Assembly (NCBI RefSeq): GCF_003952185.1
Contig: NZ_RXFS01000004.1
Coordinates: forward strand, 434,001-498,000
Direction: 5' to 3'
Length of the DNA stretch: 64,000 bases
Source: Variovorax sp. 679
GTDB taxonomy: Bacteria; Pseudomonadota; Gammaproteobacteria; Burkholderiales; Burkholderiaceae_C
The position numbers and the translations under genes are program-made. Position 1 is the stretch's first letter; each line of letters opens with the position of its first letter. This document shows, one piece after another, positions 1 through 7,163 of the stretch. The notes beneath the pieces were generated by a model that worked only from the letters and a program-made list of their open reading frames with translations, ran no database searches and was not told where the DNA came from.

Positions 1-1
1 G

Positions 2-538
2 CAGTCGGTGCCCGCGCACGTGACGGTGCTGCTGGACGAGGCCTACACCGAATACCTGTCGCCCGCGCAGCGCTACAACAGCATCGAGTGGGTGCGGCGG
101 CTGCCCAACCTGATCGTGGCGCGCACTTTCTCCAAGGCCTTCGGCCTGGCCGGGCTGCGCATCGGCTACGGCGTGTCGCAGCCGGCGCTCACGTCACGCA
201 TGAACGCGCACCGCCCGCGCTTCAACGTGACGACGCCGGCGCAGGCCGCGGCGGTGGCGGCGCTGGCCGATGCGGAGTTTCTGGCGCGCACCTACGAACT
301 CAACACGGCAGGGCGCGACCAGCTCGCCACGGGCTTCAGGGAACTCGGCCTCGAGTACGTTCCTTCGTCCGGCAATTTCCTGATGGTGCGCGTCGGCGAC
401 GCGCAGGCCGTGCATGCGCGCCTGCTGGCGGCCGGCATCGAGGTCTCGCTGCTCGGCCCCTACGGCCTGCCGGAGTGGCTGCGCGTCAGCATCGGCCTGC
501 CCGGGCAGAACGGCGCGGTGCTGGCGGCCCTGCGCTGA
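2..538 (+). CDS. Aminotransferase, class I/II (HisC-like), 5' end missing
   Basis: This is the C-terminal part, about 178 codons, of a fold-type I PLP-dependent aminotransferase. The reading frame is open to the window edge, so the true start lies upstream. The motif LLDEAYTEY carries the Asp and Tyr that contact PLP. SKAFGLAGLRIGY holds the Schiff-base lysine, and EWLRVSIG near the end holds the arginine that usually binds the substrate carboxylate. The SKAFGLAGLR wording is typical of histidinol-phosphate aminotransferase (HisC) and its paralogues. The neighbours are transport and catabolism genes, not his genes, so a biosynthetic HisC role is not supported by context. Confidence 0.85.
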   Translation, partial: QSVPAHVTVLLDEAYTEYLSPAQRYNSIEWVRRLPNLIVARTFSKAFGLAGLRIGYGVSQPALTSRMNAHRPRFNVTTPAQAAAVAALADAEFLARTYELNTAGRDQLATGFRELGLEYVPSSGNFLMVRVGDAQAVHARLLAAGIEVSLLGPYGLPEWLRVSIGLPGQNGAVLAALR

Positions 539-608
539 GCCGAGCCGAGTAAAGCCGGGGGAGCCCGGCGGGTCCGACATTTCCACAACGCCCCGAGGAG
601 ACAAGACC

Positions 609-1577
609 ATGAAACGCCGTCAGTTCGCAGCGCAATCCGCTGCCGTTCTCGCCGTCGCGGCCGCCGCGCCGCTGGTGTTCGCGCAGGACCGCACGGTGCG
701 CATCCTGGTCGGCTTTCCGCCGGGCGGGTCGGTGGACGTGGTGGCGCGGGTGCTGGCCGAGAAGATGCGCGTGTCGCTCGGGCAGAACGTCATCATCGAC
801 AACAAGCCCGGCGCTGCCGGCCGGCTCGCGCTGGGCGAGCTGAAGCGCGCGGCGCCCGACGGCAACACGCTGGCCTTTTCGCCCAGCGGCGCGATGGTGA
901 TCCACCCGTGGCTCTATCCGAACCTCGGCTACGACCCGGCCAAGGACTTCACGCCGATCGCCCTCGGCAGCACCTTCGACTTCGCGGTGACGGCCGGGCC
1001 CGGCGCGCCCGCCGGCGACCTGAAGACGGTGCTCGCATGGATGAAGGCCAACCCCGCCAAGGCCAACTACGCCACCTCGGGCGCGGGCACCGTGCCGCAC
1101 TTCGCCGGGCAGCTGATCGCACAGGCGATCGGCGTGCCGATGACGCACGTGGCCTATCGCGGCGGTGCGCCGGCCGCGCAGGACCTGATCGGCGGCCAGG
1201 TGCCGCTGATGGTCGATACCGCTTCGGAAACCATCGAGCACCACCGCGCCGGCAAGGTCCGCATCCTCGCGGTGACGGGCGAGCAGCGCAGCCGCGCGCT
1301 GCCCGAGGTGCCTACGCTGAAGGAGGCGGGCATCAACGTGGCGGCCGATGCCTTCTTCGGGCTGTATGGCCCGCCGGGCATGTCGCCCGAACTGGTCGCG
1401 CGGATCGACAAGGCCGTGGCCGATGCGCTGCGCATGCCCGACGTGCAGGAAAAGATCTATTCGCTGGGGCTCGTGCCTGCGCACGCGGGGCCGGTCGAAC
1501 TGGCGGCCATCCAGGCGGCGCATCTGAAGCGCTGGGAAATGCCGATCAAGAACTCCGGCTTCAAGGCTGAGTCCTGA
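609..1577 (+). CDS. Bug-family (tripartite tricarboxylate transporter) substrate-binding protein
   Basis: A 322-residue periplasmic receptor of the Bug/TctC family, which binds small carboxylates. The ATG at 609 is chosen because GAGGAG lies at 595-600 and because a signal peptide starts there (MKRRQF, a hydrophobic Ala-rich stretch, cleavage near FAQD). Family hallmarks are FPPGGSVDVVARVLAE just after the signal, VIIDNKPGAAG, and PEVPTLKEAG late in the protein. The RRQF pair could be a Tat signal, but this is weak. No TctA/TctB membrane genes are nearby. It converges with the IclR gene with a gap of only 4 bp. The ligand is unknown. Confidence 0.9.
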   Translation: MKRRQFAAQSAAVLAVAAAAPLVFAQDRTVRILVGFPPGGSVDVVARVLAEKMRVSLGQNVIIDNKPGAAGRLALGELKRAAPDGNTLAFSPSGAMVIHPWLYPNLGYDPAKDFTPIALGSTFDFAVTAGPGAPAGDLKTVLAWMKANPAKANYATSGAGTVPHFAGQLIAQAIGVPMTHVAYRGGAPAAQDLIGGQVPLMVDTASETIEHHRAGKVRILAVTGEQRSRALPEVPTLKEAGINVAADAFFGLYGPPGMSPELVARIDKAVADALRMPDVQEKIYSLGLVPAHAGPVELAAIQAAHLKRWEMPIKNSGFKAES

Positions 1578-1581
1578 TCGC

Positions 1582-2322
1582 TCAGACCTGCCCGCTGAGT
1601 TCCTTCGCCGCCGCGCGCACCGGCTCGATGTAGCGCTCGTCGTAGCGGTGCGTGGGCATCGTCAGCGTGACGGCCGCCGCCAGGCTGCCGTCGGCACGGA
1701 ACACTGGCGCCGAGATTCCGGCCAGCTCGGCCGTGCGGTCGCCCACCAGCGCGCAAAACCCCTGCGCGCGGATGCCGTCGTACAGCTTGCGTTCCTTCGC
1801 GCCGCGCGGCAGCTCGGCCTCCGGGCCGAAGGCGATCAGCACGCGCGCGCCCGCGCCGCGATCGTTGGGCAGCAGGTCGCCGGCGCGCACGTGGTCGCGC
1901 ACCACATGCGACGAATCGACCCGGAACTGGCACAGGCGCACCCAGCTGTCGCCCTGCTCCTGGCGCACGTGGTACGCCGCGCTCTCGCCGGTGGCCGCGA
2001 CCAGCGCGCGCAGCACCGGCAGCACGATGTGGTCGAGCGACAGCGATGCCGCGTACAGCCCGTGCAGCCGCGCGATTTCCATGCCCAGCGCATAGCGGCC
2101 GTCGTCGCGGCGGCGGATCAGCCGCGCATGTTCGAGCGAGGCCAGAAGCCGCAGCACGGTGCTCTTGTAGAGCTGCGTGCGCTCGGCGAACTGCGCGAGC
2201 GACAGCGCCTCGTCGCCCGGCTGGAAGGCCGAGAGCAGGCTCAGCGCGCGGTCGACCGCGGCCGCGCCGCCGGGGGCGGCATTGAGGTCGGAGACGGATT
2301 CGGTCTGGGCTTTGCGGGGCAT
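1582..2322 (-). CDS. IclR-family transcriptional regulator
   Basis: A 246-residue regulator with an N-terminal winged helix (about residues 20-85, including TQLYKSTVLRLLASLE as recognition region) and a C-terminal IclR effector domain (about 90-245, SAYHVRQEQGDSW and RDHVRAGDLLPND). The frame stays open far upstream, through the lyase gene, but the ATG at 2322 gives the normal family length and faces the divergent lyase/CoA-transferase/Bug operon. Two 17-bp palindromes in the gap are its likely operators. Such regulators commonly respond to an intermediate of the pathway they control; the effector here is not known. Confidence 0.92.
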   Translation of the reverse strand: MPRKAQTESVSDLNAAPGGAAAVDRALSLLSAFQPGDEALSLAQFAERTQLYKSTVLRLLASLEHARLIRRRDDGRYALGMEIARLHGLYAASLSLDHIVLPVLRALVAATGESAAYHVRQEQGDSWVRLCQFRVDSSHVVRDHVRAGDLLPNDRGAGARVLIAFGPEAELPRGAKERKLYDGIRAQGFCALVGDRTAELAGISAPVFRADGSLAAAVTLTMPTHRYDERYIEPVRAAAKELSGQV

Positions 2323-2368
2323 GGGCGGGAATGGCTCGGCTTGACAGTCGTGGTGGATCGACGGTCTA

Positions 2369-2405
2369 ATTCTGTTTAACGGAATATAGTTCTGCAAGAC
2401 AGAAC
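2369..2405. promoter_or_regulatory. Two tandem 17-bp palindromes, probable IclR operators
   Basis: Site 1 (2369-2385) is ATTCTGTTTAACGGAAT, palindromic at all but three positions counting the centre. Site 2 (2389-2405) is GTTCTGCAAGACAGAAC with perfect 6-bp arms. Their centres are 20 bp apart, close to two helical turns, so two dimers would sit on one face. They lie between the divergent IclR gene and the lyase operon. The assignment to the IclR protein is inference from position and from the usual size of IclR sites. Confidence 0.7.
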
Positions 2406-2439
2406 AGTCAAGCGATCCCGGAACAGGAGACTGAATCCC

Positions 2440-3375
2440 ATGACAACCCCCGACGTCCTCATCAGCGAGGTCGGTCCGCGCGACGGCCTGCAGTCGGTCA
2501 AGGCCACCATGCCCACGGCCGACAAGCTGCGCTGGATCGACGCGCTCTACGCCGCCGGCGTGCGCGAGATCGAGGTCGCCTCCTTCGTGCCCGCGAAGCT
2601 GCTGCCGCAGATGGCCGATGCCGCCGAGGTGGTGCGCCACGCCGTCACGCTGCCCGGCCTCGTGGTGATGGCGCTGGTGCCCAACCGCAAGGGCGCGCAG
2701 GCCGCGCTCGAAGCCGGCGTGCACAAGCTCACGATGCCGGTGTCGGCCAGCGTGGCGCATTCGCTGGCCAACGTGCGCAAGACGCCGACCGAGATGGTCG
2801 AGGAGGTGCGCGCCATCTCCGAGCTGCGCCGCGCCATCGCGCCGCAGGTGAAGCTCGAGGCCGGCATCTCCACCGCCTTCGGCTGCACGCTGCAGGGGCA
2901 GGTGCCCGAGGACGACGTGATCCGCCTGGCCGCGCAATGCGTCGAGGCCGGGGCCGACGAATCGGGCCTGTCCGACACCGTGGGCTATGCCAACCCCGCG
3001 CAGGTGCGCCGTCTCTTCAAGCGGCTGCGTGCCGAGATCGGCAGCCACGCCGGCGCGGCCCACATGCACAACACGCGCGGCCTCGGCATCGCCAACTGCC
3101 TCGCGGCGTGGGACGAGGGCGTGCGCACCTTCGACGCATCGCTCGGCGGACTCGGCGGCTGCCCTTATGCGCCGGGTGCCTCGGGCAATGCCGTCACCGA
3201 AGACCTGGTCTTCATGTTCGAGGCCATGGGCGTGTGCACTGGCATCGACATCCGGAAACTCATCGCGGCGCGCGCGCCGCTCATGGCCGGCCTGCCCGGC
3301 GAACCGGTCTACGGCATGACGCCCGAGGCCGGCCTGCCAAAAGGCTTTGTCCAGGAACACACCGCACATGTCTGA
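2440..3375 (+). CDS. mvaB: Hydroxymethylglutaryl-CoA lyase
   Basis: A 311-residue DRE-TIM (HMGL-like) lyase that splits 3-hydroxy-3-methylglutaryl-CoA into acetoacetate and acetyl-CoA. Visible motifs are EVGPRDGLQ at the start (metal-binding Asp and catalytic Arg), ESGLSDTVGYA, the metal-binding HMHNTRG, and the loop GLGGCPYAPGASGN with the catalytic cysteine. Full family length. It opens an operon: the next gene begins 8 bp before this one stops. In leucine breakdown this gene normally sits with isovaleryl-CoA dehydrogenase and methylcrotonyl-CoA carboxylase; those are absent here, so another substrate source, such as free hydroxymethylglutarate or a citramalate-like acid, is possible. Confidence 0.93.
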   Translation: MTTPDVLISEVGPRDGLQSVKATMPTADKLRWIDALYAAGVREIEVASFVPAKLLPQMADAAEVVRHAVTLPGLVVMALVPNRKGAQAALEAGVHKLTMPVSASVAHSLANVRKTPTEMVEEVRAISELRRAIAPQVKLEAGISTAFGCTLQGQVPEDDVIRLAAQCVEAGADESGLSDTVGYANPAQVRRLFKRLRAEIGSHAGAAHMHNTRGLGIANCLAAWDEGVRTFDASLGGLGGCPYAPGASGNAVTEDLVFMFEAMGVCTGIDIRKLIAARAPLMAGLPGEPVYGMTPEAGLPKGFVQEHTAHV

Positions 3376-4558
3376 AGCCAATCCGTTGCCGTACGCCGGC
3401 GTCCGCGTCGTCGAGTTCACGCACATGGTCATGGGCCCGACCTGCGGCCTGCTGCTGGCCGACCTGGGAGCCGAGGTCATCAAGGTCGAGCCCATCGAGG
3501 GCGACAACACGCGCCGCCTGCTGGGTTCGGGCTCGGGCTTCTTCCCGACCTTCAACCGCAACAAGAAGAGCATCGCGCTCGATCTGAAGAAACCCGAGGG
3601 CGTGGAGGCTGCATTGCGCCTCATCGCCACCGCCGACATCGTGAGCGAGAACTTCAAGCCCGGCACCATGAAGAAGCTGGGGCTCGACTACGACGCGCTG
3701 AGCAAGCTCAACCCGCGCCTCATCTACGTGAGCCACAAGGGATTTTTGCCCGGCCCCTACGACCACCGCACGGCGCTCGACGAAGTGGTGCAGATGATGG
3801 GCGGCCTCGCCTACATGACCGGCCGCTCGGGCGACCCGCTGCGCGCGGGCACCAGCGTGAACGACATCATGGGCGGCATGTTCGGCGCCATCGGCGCGAT
3901 GGCCGCGCTGCGCCAGCGCGACATCACCGGCAAGGGCTGCGAAGTGCAGTCGGCACTGTTCGAGAACAACGTGTTCCTGGTCGCGCAGCACATGATGCAG
4001 TTCGCCGCCACGGGCAAGGCCGCCGACCCGATGCCCAGCCGCATCTCGGCCTGGGCCGTGTACGACGTGTTCACCGTGAAGGACGGCGAGCAGATCTTCC
4101 TGGCGGCGGTGAGCGACAAGCAGTGGGCCATCTTCTGCAAGGCCTTCGGCCTCGAAGAGATGCTGGCCGACCCGCGCCTGAAGACCAACAACGACCGCGT
4201 GCTGGCGCGCGAATGGATGATGCCGATCCTGCGCTCGCACCTCGCGAACCACAGCGCGGCCGATCTCGCCGCGGTGTTCGAGAAGAACGAGCTGCCCTTC
4301 GCGCCCATCACCAGGCCGCAGGAGCTGTTCGACGACCCGCACCTCAACGCCACCGGCGGCCTCGCGCCGGTGCGCATGAACGACGGCAGCACGGCCAAGG
4401 TGCCGTTGATGCCGTTCACGCTCGACGGCGAACGGCCCGGCATCCGCCTGCAGCCGCCGCACGTCGGCGAACACAGCCGCGAGCTGCTGAAAGAAGTGGG
4501 CTACAGCGACGAAGAAATCGCCGCGCTCGAAACGCGCAACATCACCCTCGGAGACTGA
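3368..4558 (+). CDS. CaiB/BaiF-family CoA-transferase
   Basis: A 396-residue class III CoA-transferase, which moves CoA between acyl-CoA and a free carboxylic acid through an aspartyl-CoA intermediate. The N-terminal GVRVVEFTHMVMGPTCG, the block LGAEVIKVEPIEGD, and VNDIMGGMFGAIGA with the likely catalytic Asp match the family. The ATG at 3368 overlaps the lyase stop by 8 bp, which implies translational coupling. Together the two suggest that the transferase makes the CoA thioester the lyase then cleaves. The exact acid is not readable from sequence. Confidence 0.92.
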   Translation: MSEANPLPYAGVRVVEFTHMVMGPTCGLLLADLGAEVIKVEPIEGDNTRRLLGSGSGFFPTFNRNKKSIALDLKKPEGVEAALRLIATADIVSENFKPGTMKKLGLDYDALSKLNPRLIYVSHKGFLPGPYDHRTALDEVVQMMGGLAYMTGRSGDPLRAGTSVNDIMGGMFGAIGAMAALRQRDITGKGCEVQSALFENNVFLVAQHMMQFAATGKAADPMPSRISAWAVYDVFTVKDGEQIFLAAVSDKQWAIFCKAFGLEEMLADPRLKTNNDRVLAREWMMPILRSHLANHSAADLAAVFEKNELPFAPITRPQELFDDPHLNATGGLAPVRMNDGSTAKVPLMPFTLDGERPGIRLQPPHVGEHSRELLKEVGYSDEEIAALETRNITLGD

Positions 4559-4562
4559 CCTC

Positions 4563-5543
4563 ATGTTTTTCACTGCACGGCGCGCCTTGCTGGCGTGCGC
4601 CGCGGCCGCCGCATGGCTGAACGCCGCTCCCGCCCTCGCCGACACCGCCTGGCCCGACAAGCCCGTGCGGCTGATCGTTCCGTACACGCCCGGCGGCGCC
4701 ACCGACATCGTGGCGCGGCTCGTCGCGCAGAAGCTCTCCGACGACACCAGGTGGACCTTCATCGTCGACAACCGCGCGGGCGGCAACGGCAACATCGGCA
4801 TGGACGTGGTGGCCAAGGCCAAGCCCGACGGCTACACCATCGGCCTGGGCCAGACCGCCAACCTCGCGATCAACCCGACGCTGTTCCCGAAGATGCCCTA
4901 CGACGCGCTGAAGGACCTGGTGCCGGTGTCGGTGGTGGCCTCGCAGCCCGTGGTGCTGGTGGTGCGCGCCGACGCGCCGTTCAAGTCGCTGGCCGACCTG
5001 GTCGCCGCCGCGAAGGCGAAGCCGGGCGAGATCAGGCAGGCGCTCGCGGGCACCGGCACGCTGGGCCACATGGCCGGCGAGGTGCTTGCAAAGCGCGCGG
5101 GCTTCAAGGTGCTCAACGTGCCGTACAAGGGCGCCGCGCCCGCCATCACCGACCTGCTCGGCGGCCAGACCGACTACATGTTCGCCACGCCGCAGGGCGC
5201 GCTCGCGATGGTGAAGGGCGGCAAGCTGCGCGCGCTGGCCGTCACCTCGGCCAAGCGCCTGCCGGTGATGCCCGAGGTGCCCACCGTGGGCGAGAGCTAC
5301 AAGGGCTTCGAGGCGGTGGACTGGAAGGCGCTCGTGGCGCCGGCAGGCACGCCAGCCGACATCGTGAAGAAGCTCAGCGCCGCGGTCGACAAGGCGCTGG
5401 CCAAGCCCGCGACCATCTCGCAACTGCTGGCCGAAGGCAGCACGCCTGTCGGAGGCAGCGCGGAGCAGGCGGCGCAGTACATCAAGGCCGAGCACGCGCG
5501 CTGGGGCGCGGCGGTGCGCGAGGCGGGCGTGCGGCCCGAGTAG
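4563..5543 (+). CDS. Bug-family substrate-binding protein, third gene of the IclR-controlled operon
   Basis: A 326-residue Bug/TctC receptor starting 4 bp after the CoA-transferase stop. Residues 1-26 are a signal peptide ending near PALADTAW. Family motifs are PVRLIVPYTPGGATDIVARL, TFIVDNRAGGNGNIG, LNVPYKGAAPAITDLLGGQ and MPEVPTVGE. Its place after a lyase and a CoA-transferase suggests it captures the acid that the transferase activates. No membrane component is encoded nearby. Confidence 0.91.
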   Translation: MFFTARRALLACAAAAAWLNAAPALADTAWPDKPVRLIVPYTPGGATDIVARLVAQKLSDDTRWTFIVDNRAGGNGNIGMDVVAKAKPDGYTIGLGQTANLAINPTLFPKMPYDALKDLVPVSVVASQPVVLVVRADAPFKSLADLVAAAKAKPGEIRQALAGTGTLGHMAGEVLAKRAGFKVLNVPYKGAAPAITDLLGGQTDYMFATPQGALAMVKGGKLRALAVTSAKRLPVMPEVPTVGESYKGFEAVDWKALVAPAGTPADIVKKLSAAVDKALAKPATISQLLAEGSTPVGGSAEQAAQYIKAEHARWGAAVREAGVRPE

Positions 5544-5565
5544 GCGCCCTCCGGGCGGCGGGCGA

Positions 5566-5571
5566 TATAGT
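5566..5571 (+). promoter_or_regulatory. Possible -10 element just upstream of a LysR start
   Basis: TATAGT ends 9 bases before the ATG at 5581, with no Shine-Dalgarno sequence between. No good -35 is visible. If real, the transcript would start within a few bases of the ATG. Confidence 0.35.
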
Positions 5572-5580
5572 TCCCGCCCC

Positions 5581-6507
5581 ATGGACCGCCTGAAGCAACT
5601 CGAATCCTTCGTCTCGGTCGCGACCCGCGGCAGCCTCACCGCCGCGGCCAAGGCCGAGGGCGTGGCGCCCGCGATCATGGGGCGCCGGCTCGATGCGCTG
5701 GAAGAGCGGCTGGGCGTCAAGCTGCTGGTGCGCACCACGCGCCGCATCACGCTCACGCACGAGGGCAGCGCCTTCCTCGAGGACTGCCAGCGCCTCCTTG
5801 CCGAATTCGCGAATGCCGAAGCCAGCGTGAGCGCCGGCGGCCTCAAGGCCAGCGGCCACCTGCGCGTGACCGCGCCGGCCGGCTTCGGCCGCCGCCACGT
5901 CGCGCCGCTGGTGCCGCGCTTCCATGCGCTGCATCCGGAAGTGACCATTTCGCTGAACCTCAGCGACCGCGTGGTCGACGTCACCGGCGAGAGCTTCGAC
6001 TGCGCGGTGCGCGTGGGCGACCTGCCCGATTCCTCCCTCGTGAGCGTGCGGCTCGCCGACAACCGCCGCCGCTGCGTCGCCACGCCGGAGTTCGTGCGCC
6101 GCCACGGCATGCCGAAGCACCCGGGCGAGCTCTCGCGCTTCGCCTGCCTCACGCTGTCGAGCGACGCCTCGCAGACGCGCGGCTGGGCCTTCCGCATCGT
6201 CAACGAAGAGGGCAACCAGGAGCTGATCCACCTGCGACCGAGCGGCCCGCTCGACTGCTCCGACGGCCAGGTGCTGCACGACTGGTGCCTCGCCGGCCAC
6301 GGCATCGCCTGGCGCAGCACCTGGGAGGTCGAGGCCGAGATCGACGCCGGCCTGCTCGTGCCCCTGCTCGACGAGTACGCCGCGCCGCCCAACGGCATCT
6401 ACGCGGTGTTCGCGGGCGCCAAGCACATGCCGCTGCGGGTGCGACTGTGGCTTGATTTCCTCAAGGAGCAATACGGAAATCCGGAATTCTGGGGAGGAAG
6501 GGCCTGA
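5581..6507 (+). CDS. LysR-family transcriptional regulator
   Basis: A 308-residue LysR protein: N-terminal helix-turn-helix (MDRLKQLESFVSVATRGS, then the AAAKAEGVAPAIMGRRL recognition region, residues 1-60), a linker helix, and a LysR_substrate domain (about 88-295, beginning GHLRVTAPAGFGRRHV). It begins 38 bp after the Bug gene and has the same orientation, so it may be read partly from that operon or from its own promoter at 5566. The GHLRVTAP and MPKHPGEL wording is that of the large AaeR/DmlR-like subgroup. The target is unknown. Confidence 0.92.
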   Translation: MDRLKQLESFVSVATRGSLTAAAKAEGVAPAIMGRRLDALEERLGVKLLVRTTRRITLTHEGSAFLEDCQRLLAEFANAEASVSAGGLKASGHLRVTAPAGFGRRHVAPLVPRFHALHPEVTISLNLSDRVVDVTGESFDCAVRVGDLPDSSLVSVRLADNRRRCVATPEFVRRHGMPKHPGELSRFACLTLSSDASQTRGWAFRIVNEEGNQELIHLRPSGPLDCSDGQVLHDWCLAGHGIAWRSTWEVEAEIDAGLLVPLLDEYAAPPNGIYAVFAGAKHMPLRVRLWLDFLKEQYGNPEFWGGRA

Positions 6508-6591
6508 GCTCGCCTAGCGGCTGCACAATCTGTTCACATTTGAAATTTCGTTGATACGCTCCCCACGCTGACAGCGATCGAGGTCTTTCGC

Positions 6592-6686
6592 GGAACACCG
6601 AGGAACCGGCTTTGCCGGGCCTCAGGTGTTGCCCCCGGTAGGGGGGTGGCGAAGCGACACGAAGTGCGCGCAGCCTGGGGGCGAGC
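6592..6686 (+). repeat. Dispersed three-hairpin intergenic element, copy A
   Basis: The forward-orientation reference copy. Hairpin 1 (6594-6630) has outer arms AACACC/GGTGTT, then GAGG/CCTC, then CCGGC/GCCGG around a TTT loop. Hairpin 2 (6632-6645) is CCCCC-GGTA-GGGGG. Hairpin 3 (6648-6675) is GGC...CAC-GAA-GTG...GCC. It ends GGGGGCGAGC, 17 bp before the DUF2214 start. This copy lies 84 bp after the LysR stop, further than the other four copies lie from theirs. Confidence 0.9.
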
Positions 6687-6703
6687 TACCTTGAAAGCCA
6701 TCG

Positions 6704-7156
6704 ATGACGCTCGAAGCCATCCTCGCGTACCTGCACTTGCTCGCCATCCTGACGATGGTGGTGTTCATTTCCAGCGAAGCGGCGCTGTGCCGCGTGCAGT
6801 GGCTCAATGCGGCTGTGGTCGAGCGGCTTGCCAAGGTCGACATGGTCTACGGCATCGCCGCCATCGCGGTGCTCGCCACCGGCATCGCGCGCACCTGGTG
6901 GGGCGTGAAGGGCACGGCCTGGTACTGGACCAACCCGCTGCTGCACGTGAAGCTGGGGCTCTTCATCATCGTGGGCGTGCTGTCGATCTTCCCGACGCTG
7001 ACCTACTTCCGCTGGCGCAAGACGCTGCGCGCCACCGGCAAGCTGCCGGCCGAGGCCGACATCCTCAAGACGCGCAAGCTGGTGATGATCCAGGCGCACC
7101 TGATCGCGCTGATCCCGCTGGTGGCGGTGTTCCTGGCCCGGGGTTTCGGCAAGTAG
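6704..7156 (+). CDS. DUF2214-family membrane protein
   Basis: A 150-residue inner-membrane protein with four predicted helices (about residues 3-22, 45-65, 78-100, 128-147). It resembles the DUF2214 group by its pattern (AYLHLLAILTMVVFISSEAALC at the start, GIARTWWGVKG and NPLLHVKLGLF in the middle, HLIALIPL at the end). Several histidines lie in or near helices, as in CopD-like proteins, but metal or heme binding is not shown. It is followed after 7 bp by the spermidine-synthase-like gene. Confidence 0.75.
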   Translation: MTLEAILAYLHLLAILTMVVFISSEAALCRVQWLNAAVVERLAKVDMVYGIAAIAVLATGIARTWWGVKGTAWYWTNPLLHVKLGLFIIVGVLSIFPTLTYFRWRKTLRATGKLPAEADILKTRKLVMIQAHLIALIPLVAVFLARGFGK

Positions 7157-7163
7157 GCGCAAC

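Noticed and set aside
1582..3669. A 695-codon minus-strand frame across the HMG-CoA lyase gene
   Set aside because: The IclR protein is only its last 246 codons; the upstream part is antisense to the lyase and not protein-like.
6592..6686. Insertion sequence or transposon end
   Set aside because: The repeat has no open frame, no transposase nearby and no clear target-site duplication; the hairpins and covariation fit a structured intergenic element better.
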